In this document: positions 7,675 to 17,320 of the stretch, piece by piece | How the letters are laid out: the number at the start of each line of letters is the position of its first letter | How positions within the stretch are numbered: position 1 is the stretch's first letter | Source: Bradyrhizobium sp. CCBAU 53338 | Lineage (GTDB): Bacteria > Pseudomonadota > Alphaproteobacteria > Rhizobiales > Xanthobacteraceae | Direction: 5' to 3' | Length of the DNA stretch: 64,000 nucleotides | NCBI RefSeq assembly: GCF_015291665.1 | Contig: NZ_CP030048.1 | Span: forward strand, 6,979,501-7,043,500 | Translations under genes and position numbers: made by a program | Notes under the pieces: model-generated | The model's input: the letters and a program-made list of their open reading frames with translations, nothing else | Told to the model about the DNA's origin: nothing | The model's database searches: none

Positions 7675-9345
7675 ATGGCCGGGGATTCGACTGAGCAGGC
7701 GGACGTCATCGTCGTCGGCGGAGGACTATCGGGACTGGTGGCGGCGACCGAGATTGCCGACGCCGGCAAGCGCGTGATCGTGGTCGACCAGGAAGGCGAG
7801 CAGTCGCTCGGCGGCCAGGCCTTCTGGTCGTTCGGCGGACTGTTCCTGGTTGATTCGCCGGAGCAGCGCCGGCTCGGCATCAAGGACTCGTTCGACCTCG
7901 CCATGCAGGACTGGCTCGGCACCGCCGGGTTCGACCGCGACGAGGATTTCTGGCCGCGCAAATGGGCCGAGGCCTACGTGGCCTTCGCGGCCGGCGAAAA
8001 ACGCGACTGGCTGCGCGCGATGGGGCATCGCATCTTCCCCGTGGTCGGCTGGGCCGAGCGGGGCGGCTATGACGCCATGGGCCACGGCAATTCGGTGCCG
8101 CGCTTTCATGTCACCTGGGGCACCGGCCCCGGCATCGTCGAGCCGTTCGAGCGCCGCGCGCGCGAAGCCGCAAGCAGCGGCCGGCTGACCTTCAAGTTCC
8201 GCCATCGGGTGGATGCGCTCTCCATCACCAATGGCACGGTCGACGGCGTCAGCGGCGCGATCCTCGCCCCTGACAATGTCGAGCGCGGCAAGAGCTCGTC
8301 GCGCAATGTAGTCGGCGAGTTTACCCTGAAGGCGCAGGCCGTGATCGTGGCGTCCGGCGGCATCGGCGGCAACCACGACCTGGTGCGGGCAAACTGGCCG
8401 AAGCGGCTCGGCGAGCCGCCGAAGTTCATGATTTCAGGCGTGCCCGAGCATGTCGACGGCCGCATGATCGGCATCACCGAGAAATCCGGCGCGCGGCTGA
8501 TCAACCGCGACCGCATGTGGCATTACGTCGAAGGCATCCAGAACTGGTCACCGATCTGGCCGCGCCACGGCATCCGCATCCTGCCCGGCCCGTCCTCGAT
8601 GTGGTTCGATGCGACGGGCACGCGGCTGCCGGCGCCGCTGTTCCCCGGCTCGGACACGCTCGGCCAGCTCAAATACATCATGTCGACAGGATACGATTAT
8701 TCCTGGTTCATCCTGACGCAGGCCATCATCAAGAAGGAGTTTGCACTGTCGGGCTCGGAGCAGAATCCCGACCTCACCGGCAAAAGCTGGCGCATGACCT
8801 TGCGCCGCGCCACCAACAAGGGCGCGCCGGCGCCGGTCGAGGCGTTCAAGAGCCATGGCGTCGACTTCATCGTGCGCGACAAGATCGAGGATCTCGTCAC
8901 CGCCATGAACAAGCTCGCCGGCAACGATCTGCTCAAGCTCGACGAGATCAAGATGCAGATCGAGGCGCGCGACCGCGAGATCGCCAATCCTTACGTCAAG
9001 GATGCGCAGGTGATGAACATCCACAATGCGCGGCGCTACATCGGCGACAAGCTGATCCGCACCGCGTCCCCACATCGGATTCTCGATCCGGAGAAGGGCC
9101 CGCTGATCGCGGTCAAGCTCAACATCCTCACCCGCAAGACGCTGGGCGGCTTCGAGACCGATCTCGACTCGCGCGTGTTCGGCGCAGAGGGGCGGATCAT
9201 TCCCGGCCTCTATGCGGTCGGCGAAGCCGCGGGCTTCGGCGGCGGCGGCGTGCACGGCTATCGCTCGCTGGAGGGCACGTTCCTCGGCGGCTGCCTGTTC
9301 TCGGGCCGCAATGCCGGCCGCGCTACGGCCAAGGCGGTGGGCTGA
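7675..9345 (+). CDS. FAD-binding dehydrogenase, 3-ketosteroid dehydrogenase/fumarate reductase-like
   Basis: 556 residues. The N-terminal FAD fold is DVIVVGGGLSGLVAATEIAD, and the C-terminal FAD-contact segment reads GLYAVGEAAGFGGGG followed by HGYRSLEGTFLGG. The family contains flavin dehydrogenases that introduce double bonds into ketosteroids or reduce fumarate-like acids; the substrate here is unknown. ATG 7675 is chosen because it follows a strong purine-rich site (GGGGGGA, 7664-7670); the frame also extends back to a TTG at 7621. No redox partner is adjacent. Confidence 0.85.
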   Translation: MAGDSTEQADVIVVGGGLSGLVAATEIADAGKRVIVVDQEGEQSLGGQAFWSFGGLFLVDSPEQRRLGIKDSFDLAMQDWLGTAGFDRDEDFWPRKWAEAYVAFAAGEKRDWLRAMGHRIFPVVGWAERGGYDAMGHGNSVPRFHVTWGTGPGIVEPFERRAREAASSGRLTFKFRHRVDALSITNGTVDGVSGAILAPDNVERGKSSSRNVVGEFTLKAQAVIVASGGIGGNHDLVRANWPKRLGEPPKFMISGVPEHVDGRMIGITEKSGARLINRDRMWHYVEGIQNWSPIWPRHGIRILPGPSSMWFDATGTRLPAPLFPGSDTLGQLKYIMSTGYDYSWFILTQAIIKKEFALSGSEQNPDLTGKSWRMTLRRATNKGAPAPVEAFKSHGVDFIVRDKIEDLVTAMNKLAGNDLLKLDEIKMQIEARDREIANPYVKDAQVMNIHNARRYIGDKLIRTASPHRILDPEKGPLIAVKLNILTRKTLGGFETDLDSRVFGAEGRIIPGLYAVGEAAGFGGGGVHGYRSLEGTFLGGCLFSGRNAGRATAKAVG

Positions 9346-9377
9346 GTGGTGCGCGGCCGTGGGCCGACGCGCCCGCA

Positions 9378-9674
9378 TCAGCCGCGGCGAAGCAGCTCCT
9401 GCAACAGGCATTCGGTCCGGGAGATCTGAGCGAGCCGCAGCGACAGCAGCTCGTTCAGCTCCGCCATGTGCGCCCGAAGTCCCTCGGCTTCCGGCCTGTC
9501 ATCGAAATTCCGAAGAAAATCGCCGAGCGCCCCGAGACAACGCTGCAGCGTCGCGACGCTACGTTGCAGCGTCTCGCAATCTCTCCTGGCGTTGGCGACC
9601 ATGCTGGTCGCCCTGAACGGCCAGGCGATGACGTTGTCGCCTGCGGGCCGTTCCTGTGCGAATGGATCGGTCAT
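9378..9674 (-). CDS. Small coiled-coil protein downstream of a chemoreceptor
   Basis: 98 residues, Leu/Arg-rich, with heptad-like spacing across roughly residues 28-95 (LQRSVATLQRCLGALGDFLR, then HMAELNELLSLRLAQISR), so a helical or coiled-coil protein is likely. It has an ATG start at 9674 and lies 45 bp behind the chemoreceptor gene on the same strand. No family recognised. It may be a cytoplasmic partner of the receptor, but only position suggests that. Confidence 0.5.
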   Translation of the reverse strand: MTDPFAQERPAGDNVIAWPFRATSMVANARRDCETLQRSVATLQRCLGALGDFLRNFDDRPEAEGLRAHMAELNELLSLRLAQISRTECLLQELLRRG

Positions 9675-9719
9675 TGCCTTCCCTCATGCGATCATGAAGA
9701 ACGACGCGTCTCCTCGGGG

Positions 9720-11828
9720 TCAGGCTGCGCGCACCGTGGTCAGGAACTGCTCGACCTCGGCATGCAATCGCGAGCTGTCCTTCGACAGCATCTGAGCCGA
9801 GGCAAGCACCTGGGTCGAAGCGGAGCCGGTCTCCGCCGCGCCGTGCTTCACCTCGCTGATGTTGGCGGCGACCTCGTCGGTGCCTTGCGCCGCCTGCTGG
9901 ATGTTGCGGGCAATCTCCTGCGTGGCCGCTCCCTGCTCTTCGACGGCCGAAGCGATCGCCGAGGATATTTCCGAGATCCTGCCGATCGTTCCGCTGATCT
10001 CCTTGATCGCGAGCACCGAGTCGTGGGTGGCCGCCTGAATGTCGGAAATCTGGTGACCGATTTCTCCGGTCGCCTTCGCGGTTTGCTCGGCGAGCGCCTT
10101 GACCTCGGACGCAACCACGGCAAAGCCGCGCCCCGCTTCACCGGCCCGCGCCGCTTCGATCGTGGCGTTCAGCGCGAGCAGGTTGGTCTGCCCCGCGATC
10201 GTGTTGATCAGCTCGATCACGTCGCCTATGCGGGTTGCGGCCTGCGACAGCTTATGGACCCGATCATTGGTCCGCTGCGCCTGCTCCACCGCCGCACCGG
10301 CGATCCTGGCCGCGTCCTGCACCTGGCGGCTGATTTCCGAGACCGAGGAACTCATTTCCTCGGTGGCGGAGGCCACCGATTGAACGTTGGTCGACGCTTC
10401 CTCGGATGCGGCAGAGACCACGCTCGATAGTTCCTGGGTGTTCTCGGCGGTCTTGCTCAGGGTCCGCGCCGCGGCTTCAAGCTCGGTCGAGGAGGACGAC
10501 AGCGTCTTCACGATCTCTCCGACTGCTTCCTGGAACTGGCCGGCGAGCTTGTGCATGTCCGCCTTGCGCTGGGCGGCCGCGCGAGCCTCGGCCTGCGCCT
10601 GCTCGGCGCGCAGGCGCTCGGCCTCGATCATGTTCTCCTTGAACACCTGGACGGCATCGGCCATCTCGCCGACCTCGTCGGTGCGGCCCACGCAGGGGAT
10701 CGCCGTGGAGGTGTCGCCGCCGGCGAGCTTGCCCATGGCGGAGGTCATTCCCCGGATCGGGACGGCGATCGAGCGGGACGTGAACAACGCGATTGTCCCG
10801 CCGAAGCCGACTCCCGCGGCCAACAGGACCCACAGCACCAGCTTGAGCAGCGAGATGCTCTCCTGCACGTCCCGGCTCTCCTCGGCGAGCATCTTTTTCT
10901 GATTGGACTTGATGCCTCCCGAACGTGCGCCGTCGGCCCCCTTGGGCCCGTCGAGCAGATCGAGAATCCTTGCCGCGCGCGGTGCAGCTTCGGTCATCAG
11001 CAGGTAAACCGGCGCATTCCAGTCTTGCGACTCGCGAAGCGCGAAGATCTTTTCGTAGAGCGGCGCAAGCTCGTCTCGCGCTTTCGAGATCTTGTCGAAG
11101 GAAGCCTGTTGCGGAGACGTGAGCAGGTCCTTTCGCGCATTGACCCCGGCATAGCCTTTCTCGAACGCCGCCCAGGGCTTGGCGAACCTTTCCTTGTCGG
11201 CCTTTTCGCCCGAGAGCAGATACATCCGAAGCAGGGCCGTGGCGGCGGCAAAATTGCCGCGCGTATCGGCCATGGCCTTGAGCAATTTCTTCCGCTCCGG
11301 TGTCGCTTCCTGCGCCTCCTCCTGATCGATCATCCTCGTGATCTCGGAGAAGATCATGTCCGCGCGCGGGCTGGCCTCGCCGACCATCAGCTTGGTCGCA
11401 GGATACGCATCAGGGGTGAAGGCGATCGCTTCTGCCTTGTCCTGCGCCGCGCGAAACTCGGCCAGCAGCGCCTTGGCGTCTTGCCATTTCTGCCTGTTCT
11501 CGGGGTTGGTGAATTGCGCCGCCTGCTCGTCGAATGCAGCGGCTGCCTTGTCCATCTCCTTCCACATCGCCGTGCGGTCGAGCTTGCCTTGCGGATTTCC
11601 GCTCAGCAGATAGCCGCGCAAGGTCGCGAGCGTGGAATAGAGGTTGCCGACCAGTTCGGTGCTCGCCAGCGCCACCGGCGTGCGCAGATTGGTCATGCGA
11701 TCGACGGTCGTCGAGATGCGTCCGACCGCGAACACGGTATAACCGACGGACAGCGCGATGATGGCGCAGACTGCGGCAAATCCGGCGATCAACCGGCCGC
11801 CGATGCGAAATCCGAAATGAAAAGGCAT
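9720..11828 (-). CDS. Methyl-accepting chemotaxis protein with four-helix-bundle sensor
   Basis: 702 residues. TM1 is at about 12-32 and TM2 at about 332-354. Between them is a long helical periplasmic sensor (about 300 residues), larger than the usual four-helix-bundle domain. A HAMP domain follows (about 353-410, [20 protein letters not shown]), and then the signalling domain with the conserved hairpin tip [19 protein letters not shown]. It signals to a CheA/CheW array. No che genes are adjacent, so it is an orphan receptor. Ligand unknown. Confidence 0.95.
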   Translation of the reverse strand: MPFHFGFRIGGRLIAGFAAVCAIIALSVGYTVFAVGRISTTVDRMTNLRTPVALASTELVGNLYSTLATLRGYLLSGNPQGKLDRTAMWKEMDKAAAAFDEQAAQFTNPENRQKWQDAKALLAEFRAAQDKAEAIAFTPDAYPATKLMVGEASPRADMIFSEITRMIDQEEAQEATPERKKLLKAMADTRGNFAAATALLRMYLLSGEKADKERFAKPWAAFEKGYAGVNARKDLLTSPQQASFDKISKARDELAPLYEKIFALRESQDWNAPVYLLMTEAAPRAARILDLLDGPKGADGARSGGIKSNQKKMLAEESRDVQESISLLKLVLWVLLAAGVGFGGTIALFTSRSIAVPIRGMTSAMGKLAGGDTSTAIPCVGRTDEVGEMADAVQVFKENMIEAERLRAEQAQAEARAAAQRKADMHKLAGQFQEAVGEIVKTLSSSSTELEAAARTLSKTAENTQELSSVVSAASEEASTNVQSVASATEEMSSSVSEISRQVQDAARIAGAAVEQAQRTNDRVHKLSQAATRIGDVIELINTIAGQTNLLALNATIEAARAGEAGRGFAVVASEVKALAEQTAKATGEIGHQISDIQAATHDSVLAIKEISGTIGRISEISSAIASAVEEQGAATQEIARNIQQAAQGTDEVAANISEVKHGAAETGSASTQVLASAQMLSKDSSRLHAEVEQFLTTVRAA

Positions 11829-12220
11829 TGATAATACTCCAAAGCTACGGCCTCAGGCGCATCGCATGAAATCCCGCACGGAAGATGCCGCACGGATGCG
11901 ATCGTTCGAGGCGATACTGAACATTCCGACCCGGGCAGCATTGGCGCGCCCGCTTGCAATGATTCCTGATTGATCGAAGCGCGCGACGCTTCGGCAATGA
12001 TCCAGCACTCCAAACTCACGCTCTACCGTCAGTCTTCACATCCCCACGAATCCGACTTTGACGTGTGGGGCGATGGTGACCAAAAATGCTTATTTCAGCA
12101 TTAAGAAAAATTTGTCCGCAATGTCTCTCAGCGTGCGCAAAAATTGCGCGCGACACTGCGCCGGGAATTAAAGTGCCGGAATGGCGACAATGAATGGCCG
12201 TGCCACGATCATCTTGACGA
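11829..12220. other. Intergenic region with two short palindromes
   Basis: 392 bp without a supportable gene, upstream of the chemoreceptor and downstream of the PAS-HTH gene. It holds AATGCT-N6-AGCATT (12085-12102) followed by an A-rich tract, and GCGCAA-AAA-TTGCGC (12135-12149). Either could be an operator or a weak terminator for the PAS-HTH gene. Promoter elements for the chemoreceptor were not clear. Confidence 0.35.
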
Positions 12221-13243
12221 TCATCTTGGCCTCACGCCGGGCTTCCCGGCTCCGAACGTGAACTCGATGCCGGCAGACGAAAGCGCGTCGCGAAGAACGG
12301 TCAACGTCTCGTCGGGCAGTCGCAACAGGCCATTCTCTTCCTCGAGCCGGCGAATCACGGCGGCGGAAATCCCGGTTCGCGCGGCCAGTTGCTTCACCGA
12401 CCAATTCAGCATGCCGCGGGCCGCGCGCAGCTGAGCGCCGGTCAGCCGCGACGTCGCTGCGTGCTGGATCGAAAATCGCTCCTGGTGCACGTCCGTGGAG
12501 ATTCCCAGCCACTCCCGAATGCTGCCATCCGCCTCCGTGACCGGCACCGCCCTGCAATGATACCAGCGATAAGAGCCGTCGGACTGGCGCAGCCGGTGCT
12601 CGACGTCGTACGGCTGTCCCGTTTCGGCCGCGGTCGCCCAGCTCTGCAACGCCGCTTCACGTTCCTCTTCAGGCAGGAGATCGACCCAGCCCTTGCCGAA
12701 GAATCGCTGCGCGTCCGGCTTGTTCTCCGCGTTCAGCAGCGCGGTGATCCGGCCATCCCGGCTACCGACCCACAGAAACCCGCCTGCGACCTGCGTCAGC
12801 GCCGCGTAGCGGCCCGCCTCGATCCTGAGAGGTTGCGGCGACCTGCGCTGTTCAGTGACGTCGACGGCGATACCGAGCACGCATTCGGGCTCGCCGGCAG
12901 CATTGAGAAATGTCTCGGATTGGACGCGGATCCAGCGCAGCGCCCGATTGGGCCGGGTGATACGAAACTCGCCCTCGAGCAGGAACCGGTCGAAGACCGA
13001 TTCGCGCGGATCACGCGGTGGCCCACGATCCTCCGGATGAATTCGTCGCTCGAGCTCCGCGTAGGAGGGCGCGACGGAATGGGGATCAAGCCCCAGCAGG
13101 CCGTAGAAGCCACGCGACCACTGCATCCGGCCCTCGGCGTCGCAGCGCCAGACGCCAGTCCCGATTTTTTCTTCAAGAAAACGAAGTATATCCGAAGGGT
13201 CGAAATATTTTTCCAGTTGGAGCAAATCAGCCCCCGTCGTCAA
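12221..13243 (-). CDS. PAS-PAS sensor protein with C-terminal XRE-type helix-turn-helix
   Basis: 340 residues. PAS domain 1 spans about 20-130 (GVWRCDAEGRMQWSRGFYGL, with a following HPEDR motif) and PAS domain 2 about 145-258 (GSYRWYHCRAVPVTEADGS). The C-terminal part (about 268-330) is an XRE-like DNA-binding domain, TGAQLRAARGMLNWSVKQLA then TGISAAVIRRLEEENG. It looks like a one-component regulator that senses through PAS domains and binds DNA directly. No kinase is present. The start is TTG 13243, with an AGGAG site upstream; no ATG precedes PAS 1. Confidence 0.82.
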   Translation of the reverse strand: MTTGADLLQLEKYFDPSDILRFLEEKIGTGVWRCDAEGRMQWSRGFYGLLGLDPHSVAPSYAELERRIHPEDRGPPRDPRESVFDRFLLEGEFRITRPNRALRWIRVQSETFLNAAGEPECVLGIAVDVTEQRRSPQPLRIEAGRYAALTQVAGGFLWVGSRDGRITALLNAENKPDAQRFFGKGWVDLLPEEEREAALQSWATAAETGQPYDVEHRLRQSDGSYRWYHCRAVPVTEADGSIREWLGISTDVHQERFSIQHAATSRLTGAQLRAARGMLNWSVKQLAARTGISAAVIRRLEEENGLLRLPDETLTVLRDALSSAGIEFTFGAGKPGVRPR

Positions 13244-13423
13244 AACCTAACTCAACTCCTAATTGCAGCTTATCGCAAGTCCGCGCGCTGACGCAGGTTC
13301 AGCGATCGATTCCTGCATCATTTTTGTGCACCACTCCCGAAAGAGGAAGGGGGCCCCTTGAGCATCGCGCCCCGGGGCCTTGCGCTTGGGTGCGCGCGTC
13401 GAAACGGTTAAACGCAGACGACC

Positions 13424-14368
13424 ATGGTGCCGAGCATGCCCTTGACGACGCGATCCGCCCTGCAGCTTGCCGCGCTTTGGCTGGCATCGATCTGCTGCCT
13501 CTCTCCCGCATGCGCCGCTACGATCGACGTCGATGGCGTAATGCGATCGTACACCGCGCAATTGCCGGCACGGAAACCTGCGCCGCTCGTCGTCGTGTTG
13601 CACGGCAAGACCCAGCGCGGCGCCGATATGATCGCACGGACGGCGTGGCCGCAGGTGGCGAAGCGCGAAGGCTTTGCCGTGGTGTTTCCTGACGGCCTCA
13701 ACCGCGCCTGGGCCGATGCGCGGACCGAAGCGGGGCGCGCCGGACGCGGTCCGCCCGCAGGCACGGACGATGTCGCCTTCATCGCAAAGCTGGTCGAGAA
13801 ATTCGTGGCCGACGGCGCCGCGGACGCGAAGCGCATCTATGTCACAGGCATCTCCAACGGCGGGGCAATGACGATGACGCTGCTCTGCACCCGCGCCGAT
13901 CTGTTTGCGGCCGGCGCCAGTGTGATCATGAACCTGACCGACGAGCTCGCGGCCGCCTGCCATCCGTCCCGGCCGCTGCCGATGCTGATCATGAACGGCA
14001 CCGCCGATCCGCTGATCCCCTATGAGGGCGGGCGCGGGGCGAGCTATTTTGCCGCGCATGGATTCTGGTCAACCGAGAAGACCGTGGCATTCTGGCGCAA
14101 GCTCAATGGTTGCGGTCCGGGCGACGCCGACGCGACCGAAATGCCGGACAGGGCGCCGGATGATCAGTCCACGGTCACACGGATCACATCACGTTGCCCT
14201 GAAGGGCATGACGTCCTGCTCTATCGCATCAACGACGGCGGACACCGCATGCCCGGAGTTGCGCCGGATGCCCGTTTCCCGAAGGTTGCAACCGGCCTGC
14301 TCGGGCCGCAGAACGCCGACATCGACGGCGCCGAAACGATTTGGGCTTTCTTCAGCCGGTTTCGATGA
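13424..14368 (+). CDS. Secreted LpqC/polyhydroxybutyrate depolymerase-type esterase
   Basis: 314 residues with a signal peptide (about 1-31, ending ACAA). The alpha/beta-hydrolase features are VVVLHGKTQRG (oxyanion region), the nucleophile elbow GISNGGAM, an acid in NGTADPLIPYEGG and the His in INDGGHRMPG. The COG3509 family holds PHB depolymerases, feruloyl and acetyl-xylan esterases, so it hydrolyses an ester outside the cytoplasm; the substrate cannot be told. ATG 13424 or 13436 could start it. Confidence 0.85.
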   Translation: MVPSMPLTTRSALQLAALWLASICCLSPACAATIDVDGVMRSYTAQLPARKPAPLVVVLHGKTQRGADMIARTAWPQVAKREGFAVVFPDGLNRAWADARTEAGRAGRGPPAGTDDVAFIAKLVEKFVADGAADAKRIYVTGISNGGAMTMTLLCTRADLFAAGASVIMNLTDELAAACHPSRPLPMLIMNGTADPLIPYEGGRGASYFAAHGFWSTEKTVAFWRKLNGCGPGDADATEMPDRAPDDQSTVTRITSRCPEGHDVLLYRINDGGHRMPGVAPDARFPKVATGLLGPQNADIDGAETIWAFFSRFR

Positions 14369-14488
14369 ACCGACGCATTTTTTTGCCGGTCATGCATGCG
14401 TGCCCGGCAACGCCATGCGTGCCCGGGGTGGCAGAGCGCAGGGGGCTGCGCTAGACAGGGCCGCCATTCCCATCAGGAGATCCCGTAA

Positions 14489-14839
14489 ATGAGCATTCAG
14501 CGTTTTGAAACCGGCCCGCGCATGAGCCAGGTCGTGGTGCACGGCAACACCGTCTATCTCGCCGGCGTCGTCGCCAGCAACGCGGCCGGCGAAAGCGTGA
14601 CCAAGCAGACCCAGGACATCCTGAAGACCATCGACGGCCATCTCGCCAAGGCCGGCACCGACAAGTCGAAGCTGCTGTCGGCCACGATCTACATCACCGA
14701 CATGAAGACGTTCCAGGAAATGAACGCCGTGTGGGACGGCTGGGTGTCGCCCGGCAACACCCCGGCCCGCGCAACCGTCGAAGCCAAGCTGGCCGCGCCG
14801 CAGTATACCGTCGAGATCATGGTGACCGCGGCGAAGTAA
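14489..14839 (+). CDS. RidA (YjgF/YER057c/UK114) family protein
   Basis: 116 residues. It has the family outline: VVVHGNTVYLAGVVASN near the start, KAGTDKSKLLSATIYITDM in the middle, and the signature PARATVEAKLAAPQYTVEI with the arginine used by RidA to hydrolyse 2-aminoacrylate and related imines. Some relatives act on other substrates, so the exact reaction is inferred. A well-placed ribosome site (AGGAGAT) lies before the ATG. Confidence 0.92.
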   Translation: MSIQRFETGPRMSQVVVHGNTVYLAGVVASNAAGESVTKQTQDILKTIDGHLAKAGTDKSKLLSATIYITDMKTFQEMNAVWDGWVSPGNTPARATVEAKLAAPQYTVEIMVTAAK

Positions 14840-14950
14840 TTTTCGCGTAAACTTCACGCGCGCTGATGACCTCAGAGGTAATCGATCGGCGCGCGTGAAC
14901 CTTCGATAGTGACGGTCAGCCGAACCACGGCGCCATCGAAGGAGAGTTTT

Positions 14951-15316
14951 ATGACCGACCATGTCACGATCGCCCGCCGCTATATCGATCTCTGGAACGA
15001 GCGCGCACAGAATCGCCGCCGCGAATTGCTCGGCGAGTTCTGGACCGCGGACGCGAGCTATGTCGACCCGCTGATGAAGGGCGAAGGCCCTGATGGCATC
15101 GACGGGCTGATATCAGGCGTGCAGCAACGCTTTCCCGACTTCAAGTTCAGCCTGATCGGCGAGCCCAACGGCTACGGCGACCAATTGCGCTTTTCGTGGG
15201 GCCTCGGTCCTGATGGTGTCGACAGCCCGATCAAGGGCACCGATTTCGCGGTGCTGAAGGACGGGCGGATCAAGAGCATCACGGGATTCCTGGATCAGGT
15301 GCCCGCGGGCGCGTGA
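14951..15316 (+). CDS. NTF2-like / SnoaL-like protein
   Basis: 121 residues with the cone-shaped NTF2 fold pattern: an N-terminal helix HVTIARRYIDLWNER, then FWTADASYVDPL, GVQQRFPDFKFSL and GTDFAVLKDGRIKSITGFLD. Members include polyketide cyclases, dehydratases and ligand-binding proteins; no catalytic set can be assigned here. ATG 14951 follows AAGGAGAG at good spacing; an earlier GTG frame at 14909 has no support. Confidence 0.85.
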   Translation: MTDHVTIARRYIDLWNERAQNRRRELLGEFWTADASYVDPLMKGEGPDGIDGLISGVQQRFPDFKFSLIGEPNGYGDQLRFSWGLGPDGVDSPIKGTDFAVLKDGRIKSITGFLDQVPAGA

Positions 15317-15343
15317 GGCACGAGCGCTGACACAAACTCGATC

Positions 15344-15369
15344 GTCGTCCCGGCGAACGCCGGGACGAC
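15344..15369. repeat. GTCGTCCCGGCG palindrome, family 3
   Basis: Perfect 12-bp arms GTCGTCCCGGCG (15344-15355) and CGCCGGGACGAC (15358-15369) with an AA loop. It lies between two convergent genes and can act as a terminator hairpin. The same core recurs at 36016-36047 and 55456-55504. Confidence 0.65.
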
Positions 15370-15394
15370 ACCATTTGCTGGGTGCGCGCTCAGG

Positions 15395-16237
15395 TTATGA
15401 CAGCCGATACGCAGTCTTCGCGTTCACCCCGAACGCCTTCTCGCGCGTGCTCGCGCCGAGCTTGGTCAGGCACGTCTCCAACGCGCCCTCGATCTCGCCA
15501 TAGCTGCCGGCGAGCAGACACACCGGCCAGTCGGAGCCGAAGATCAGGCGATCCTCGCCAAAGCACTTCGCTACATGCTGAACGAACGGAAACAGCCGCT
15601 CGGCGTCCCAATCGTTCCACTTCGCTTCGGTCGCGAGCCCAGAGACCTTGCACCAGACATTGCCGCAGGCGGCGAGCGCTGCGACGCGCTCGGACCATTC
15701 GACGCTGCCGCCATCGGCGATCGGCGGTTTTGCGGCGTGGTCGAGCACGAATCGGCTTCGCGGAAAGGCTTTTGCTGTTGCGGTCGCTGCGGGGAGCTCG
15801 CGGGTGCGGACGAGGACGTCGTAGGTAAGATCGCGGGCGAATATTTCAGCCAATCCGCGCTGGACCTCGGTGCGCAGCAGCCATTCGGGATCGGCCTCGT
15901 CGTGGACCTGGTGGCGCACGCCGACCAGCTTTGCGCCGCCGGGCAAGGTGCGCAGGCGGTCGAGCGTGTCGCCGATCGCGGCATCGGTCAGATCGGCCCA
16001 GCCGACGACACCGATGACGGAAGGCGTCGCATCCGCAATCGCCAAGAACTCTTCGGTCTCGGCCAGCGCGGAGCGGCATTGCACGACGATGCTTGCATCG
16101 ATGCCGTTCGCCTTCAGCAGCGGCGCGAGATCGGCCGGACCGAAGGCGCGACGGATCGGCGCAAGCTCAGGCGCCGACATCCAGGGGTAATCTGCGCGCG
16201 CGGGATCCCAGAAATGCTGGTGAGCGTCGATGGCCAT
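15395..16237 (-). CDS. Amidohydrolase family 2 protein, L-fuconolactonase-like
   Basis: 280 residues, a TIM-barrel metal-dependent hydrolase. Metal ligands are visible in DAHQHFWDP (start), VLDHAAKPP and the terminal FGSDWPVCLL. The HQHFWDP...PWM opening is characteristic of sugar lactonases such as L-fuconolactonase and 4-sulfomuconolactonase relatives. It follows the aldo/keto reductase gene by 3 bp, so the two probably form an oxidise-then-hydrolyse pair that converts an aldose to its lactone and then to the aldonate. The sugar is not fixed by the sequence. Confidence 0.85.
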   Translation of the reverse strand: MAIDAHQHFWDPARADYPWMSAPELAPIRRAFGPADLAPLLKANGIDASIVVQCRSALAETEEFLAIADATPSVIGVVGWADLTDAAIGDTLDRLRTLPGGAKLVGVRHQVHDEADPEWLLRTEVQRGLAEIFARDLTYDVLVRTRELPAATATAKAFPRSRFVLDHAAKPPIADGGSVEWSERVAALAACGNVWCKVSGLATEAKWNDWDAERLFPFVQHVAKCFGEDRLIFGSDWPVCLLAGSYGEIEGALETCLTKLGASTREKAFGVNAKTAYRLS

Positions 16238-16240
16238 GGC

Positions 16241-17221
16241 TCACACTCCGCCCGGCAGCGGCGCCCGCGCGTCGACGAGATTTTTCGCACGAAGCTCCTG
16301 CCAGAAGGCTTGCGGCACCGCGCGCTCCGACATCGCGATGTTGTCGGCGACCTCGGCCGCATTGCGCGCACCCATCACGGCAACCGTCACGGCCGGATGG
16401 GCCATGCAGAACTGCAGCGCGGCGGCCTTCAGCTCGGTGCCGTGCTTACGGCAGAGCCGGTCGAGATCGAGCGCACGCGCCACGAGCGCTGCATCCGCGT
16501 CCTCATAGTTGAACTTCGCACCCGCATGCGGATTGGCCAGAATCCCGCTGTTGTAGATGCCGCCGAGCAGGATGCCGATCCTCTTCGAGATGCAAACCGG
16601 GAACAGCGCATCCAGAGCGCCCTGGTCGAGCAGCGTGTAGCGGCCGGCCAGCAGGAAGCAGTCGACCGGCACGGCCTCGGCGAAGCGCGTGAGTATCTCG
16701 CACTGGTTCATGCCGGAGCCGATCGCCTTCACGGTGCCGTCGTCGCGCAGACGCATCAACGCGCGGAAGGCGCCGCTGACGGCAGCGTCATAGTGATCAT
16801 CGGGGTCATGCACCAGCAGAACATCGACGCGATCGAGCCCGAGGCGGCCGAGGCTTTCCTCGACCGAGCGCATCACGCCATCATAGCTGAAATCGAATTG
16901 CGGCCGCAGCGCAGGCGCGCCCTTGTAATGATCGTCCTCGACCGTCGCACCACCAGGCTCGCGCAGCAGGCGGCCGACCTTGGTCGAGATCGCATAGGAT
17001 TCGCGCTTCTGTCGCCGCAGGAAAGCACCCAGTCGTCGTTCCGCGAGGCCAAAGCCGTAGAGCGGCGCGGTATCGAAGAAGCGGATGCCGGCCGACCAGC
17101 CGGCCGCGAGTGTCGCTTCCGCATCCGCATCACTGACCGCCGAGAACAATCCGCCGAGCGGCGCCGAGCCGAGGCCGATCGAAGTGACATCGAGACCGTC
17201 AGCAAGCCGGGTACGCTTCAT
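16241..17221 (-). CDS. Aldo/keto reductase, L-fucose/D-threo-aldose 1-dehydrogenase-like
   Basis: 326 residues. It shows the AKR tetrad: Asp and Tyr in FFDTAPLYGFGLAERRLG, Lys in ISTKVGRLL and His in VDVLLVHDPDD. The overall pattern is that of aldose 1-dehydrogenases acting on fucose, arabinose or similar sugars. It sits at the end of the xylose operon and just before a lactonase-like gene, which fits sugar oxidation. ATG 17221 has a GGAAGGA site upstream and fits the conserved N-terminus. Confidence 0.87.
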   Translation of the reverse strand: MKRTRLADGLDVTSIGLGSAPLGGLFSAVSDADAEATLAAGWSAGIRFFDTAPLYGFGLAERRLGAFLRRQKRESYAISTKVGRLLREPGGATVEDDHYKGAPALRPQFDFSYDGVMRSVEESLGRLGLDRVDVLLVHDPDDHYDAAVSGAFRALMRLRDDGTVKAIGSGMNQCEILTRFAEAVPVDCFLLAGRYTLLDQGALDALFPVCISKRIGILLGGIYNSGILANPHAGAKFNYEDADAALVARALDLDRLCRKHGTELKAAALQFCMAHPAVTVAVMGARNAAEVADNIAMSERAVPQAFWQELRAKNLVDARAPLPGGV

Positions 17222-17242
17222 TGCAGTTCCTTCCAAATGCAG

Positions 17243-17275
17243 CACTCCCTCCCCCGCAGGGCGGGAGAGGGAGTG
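17243..17275. repeat. Palindromic hairpin between the binding-protein and AKR genes
   Basis: CACTCCCTC and GAGGGAGTG arms around a second CCCGC/GCGGG stem. It resembles the other CTCCC-type hairpins of repeat family 1. Its place just after the solute-binding-protein gene could protect that mRNA or lower expression of the genes downstream. Confidence 0.5.
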
Positions 17276-17320
17276 TAGCGCAGGAACGTCGGGGCTGGGA
17301 GACGTTCCTGCTCGACGTCT

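Noticed and set aside
8517..10430. A 637-codon plus-strand frame across the FAD dehydrogenase and the chemoreceptor
   Set aside because: It overlaps well-supported genes in another frame or on the other strand, and its composition is that of a shadow frame.
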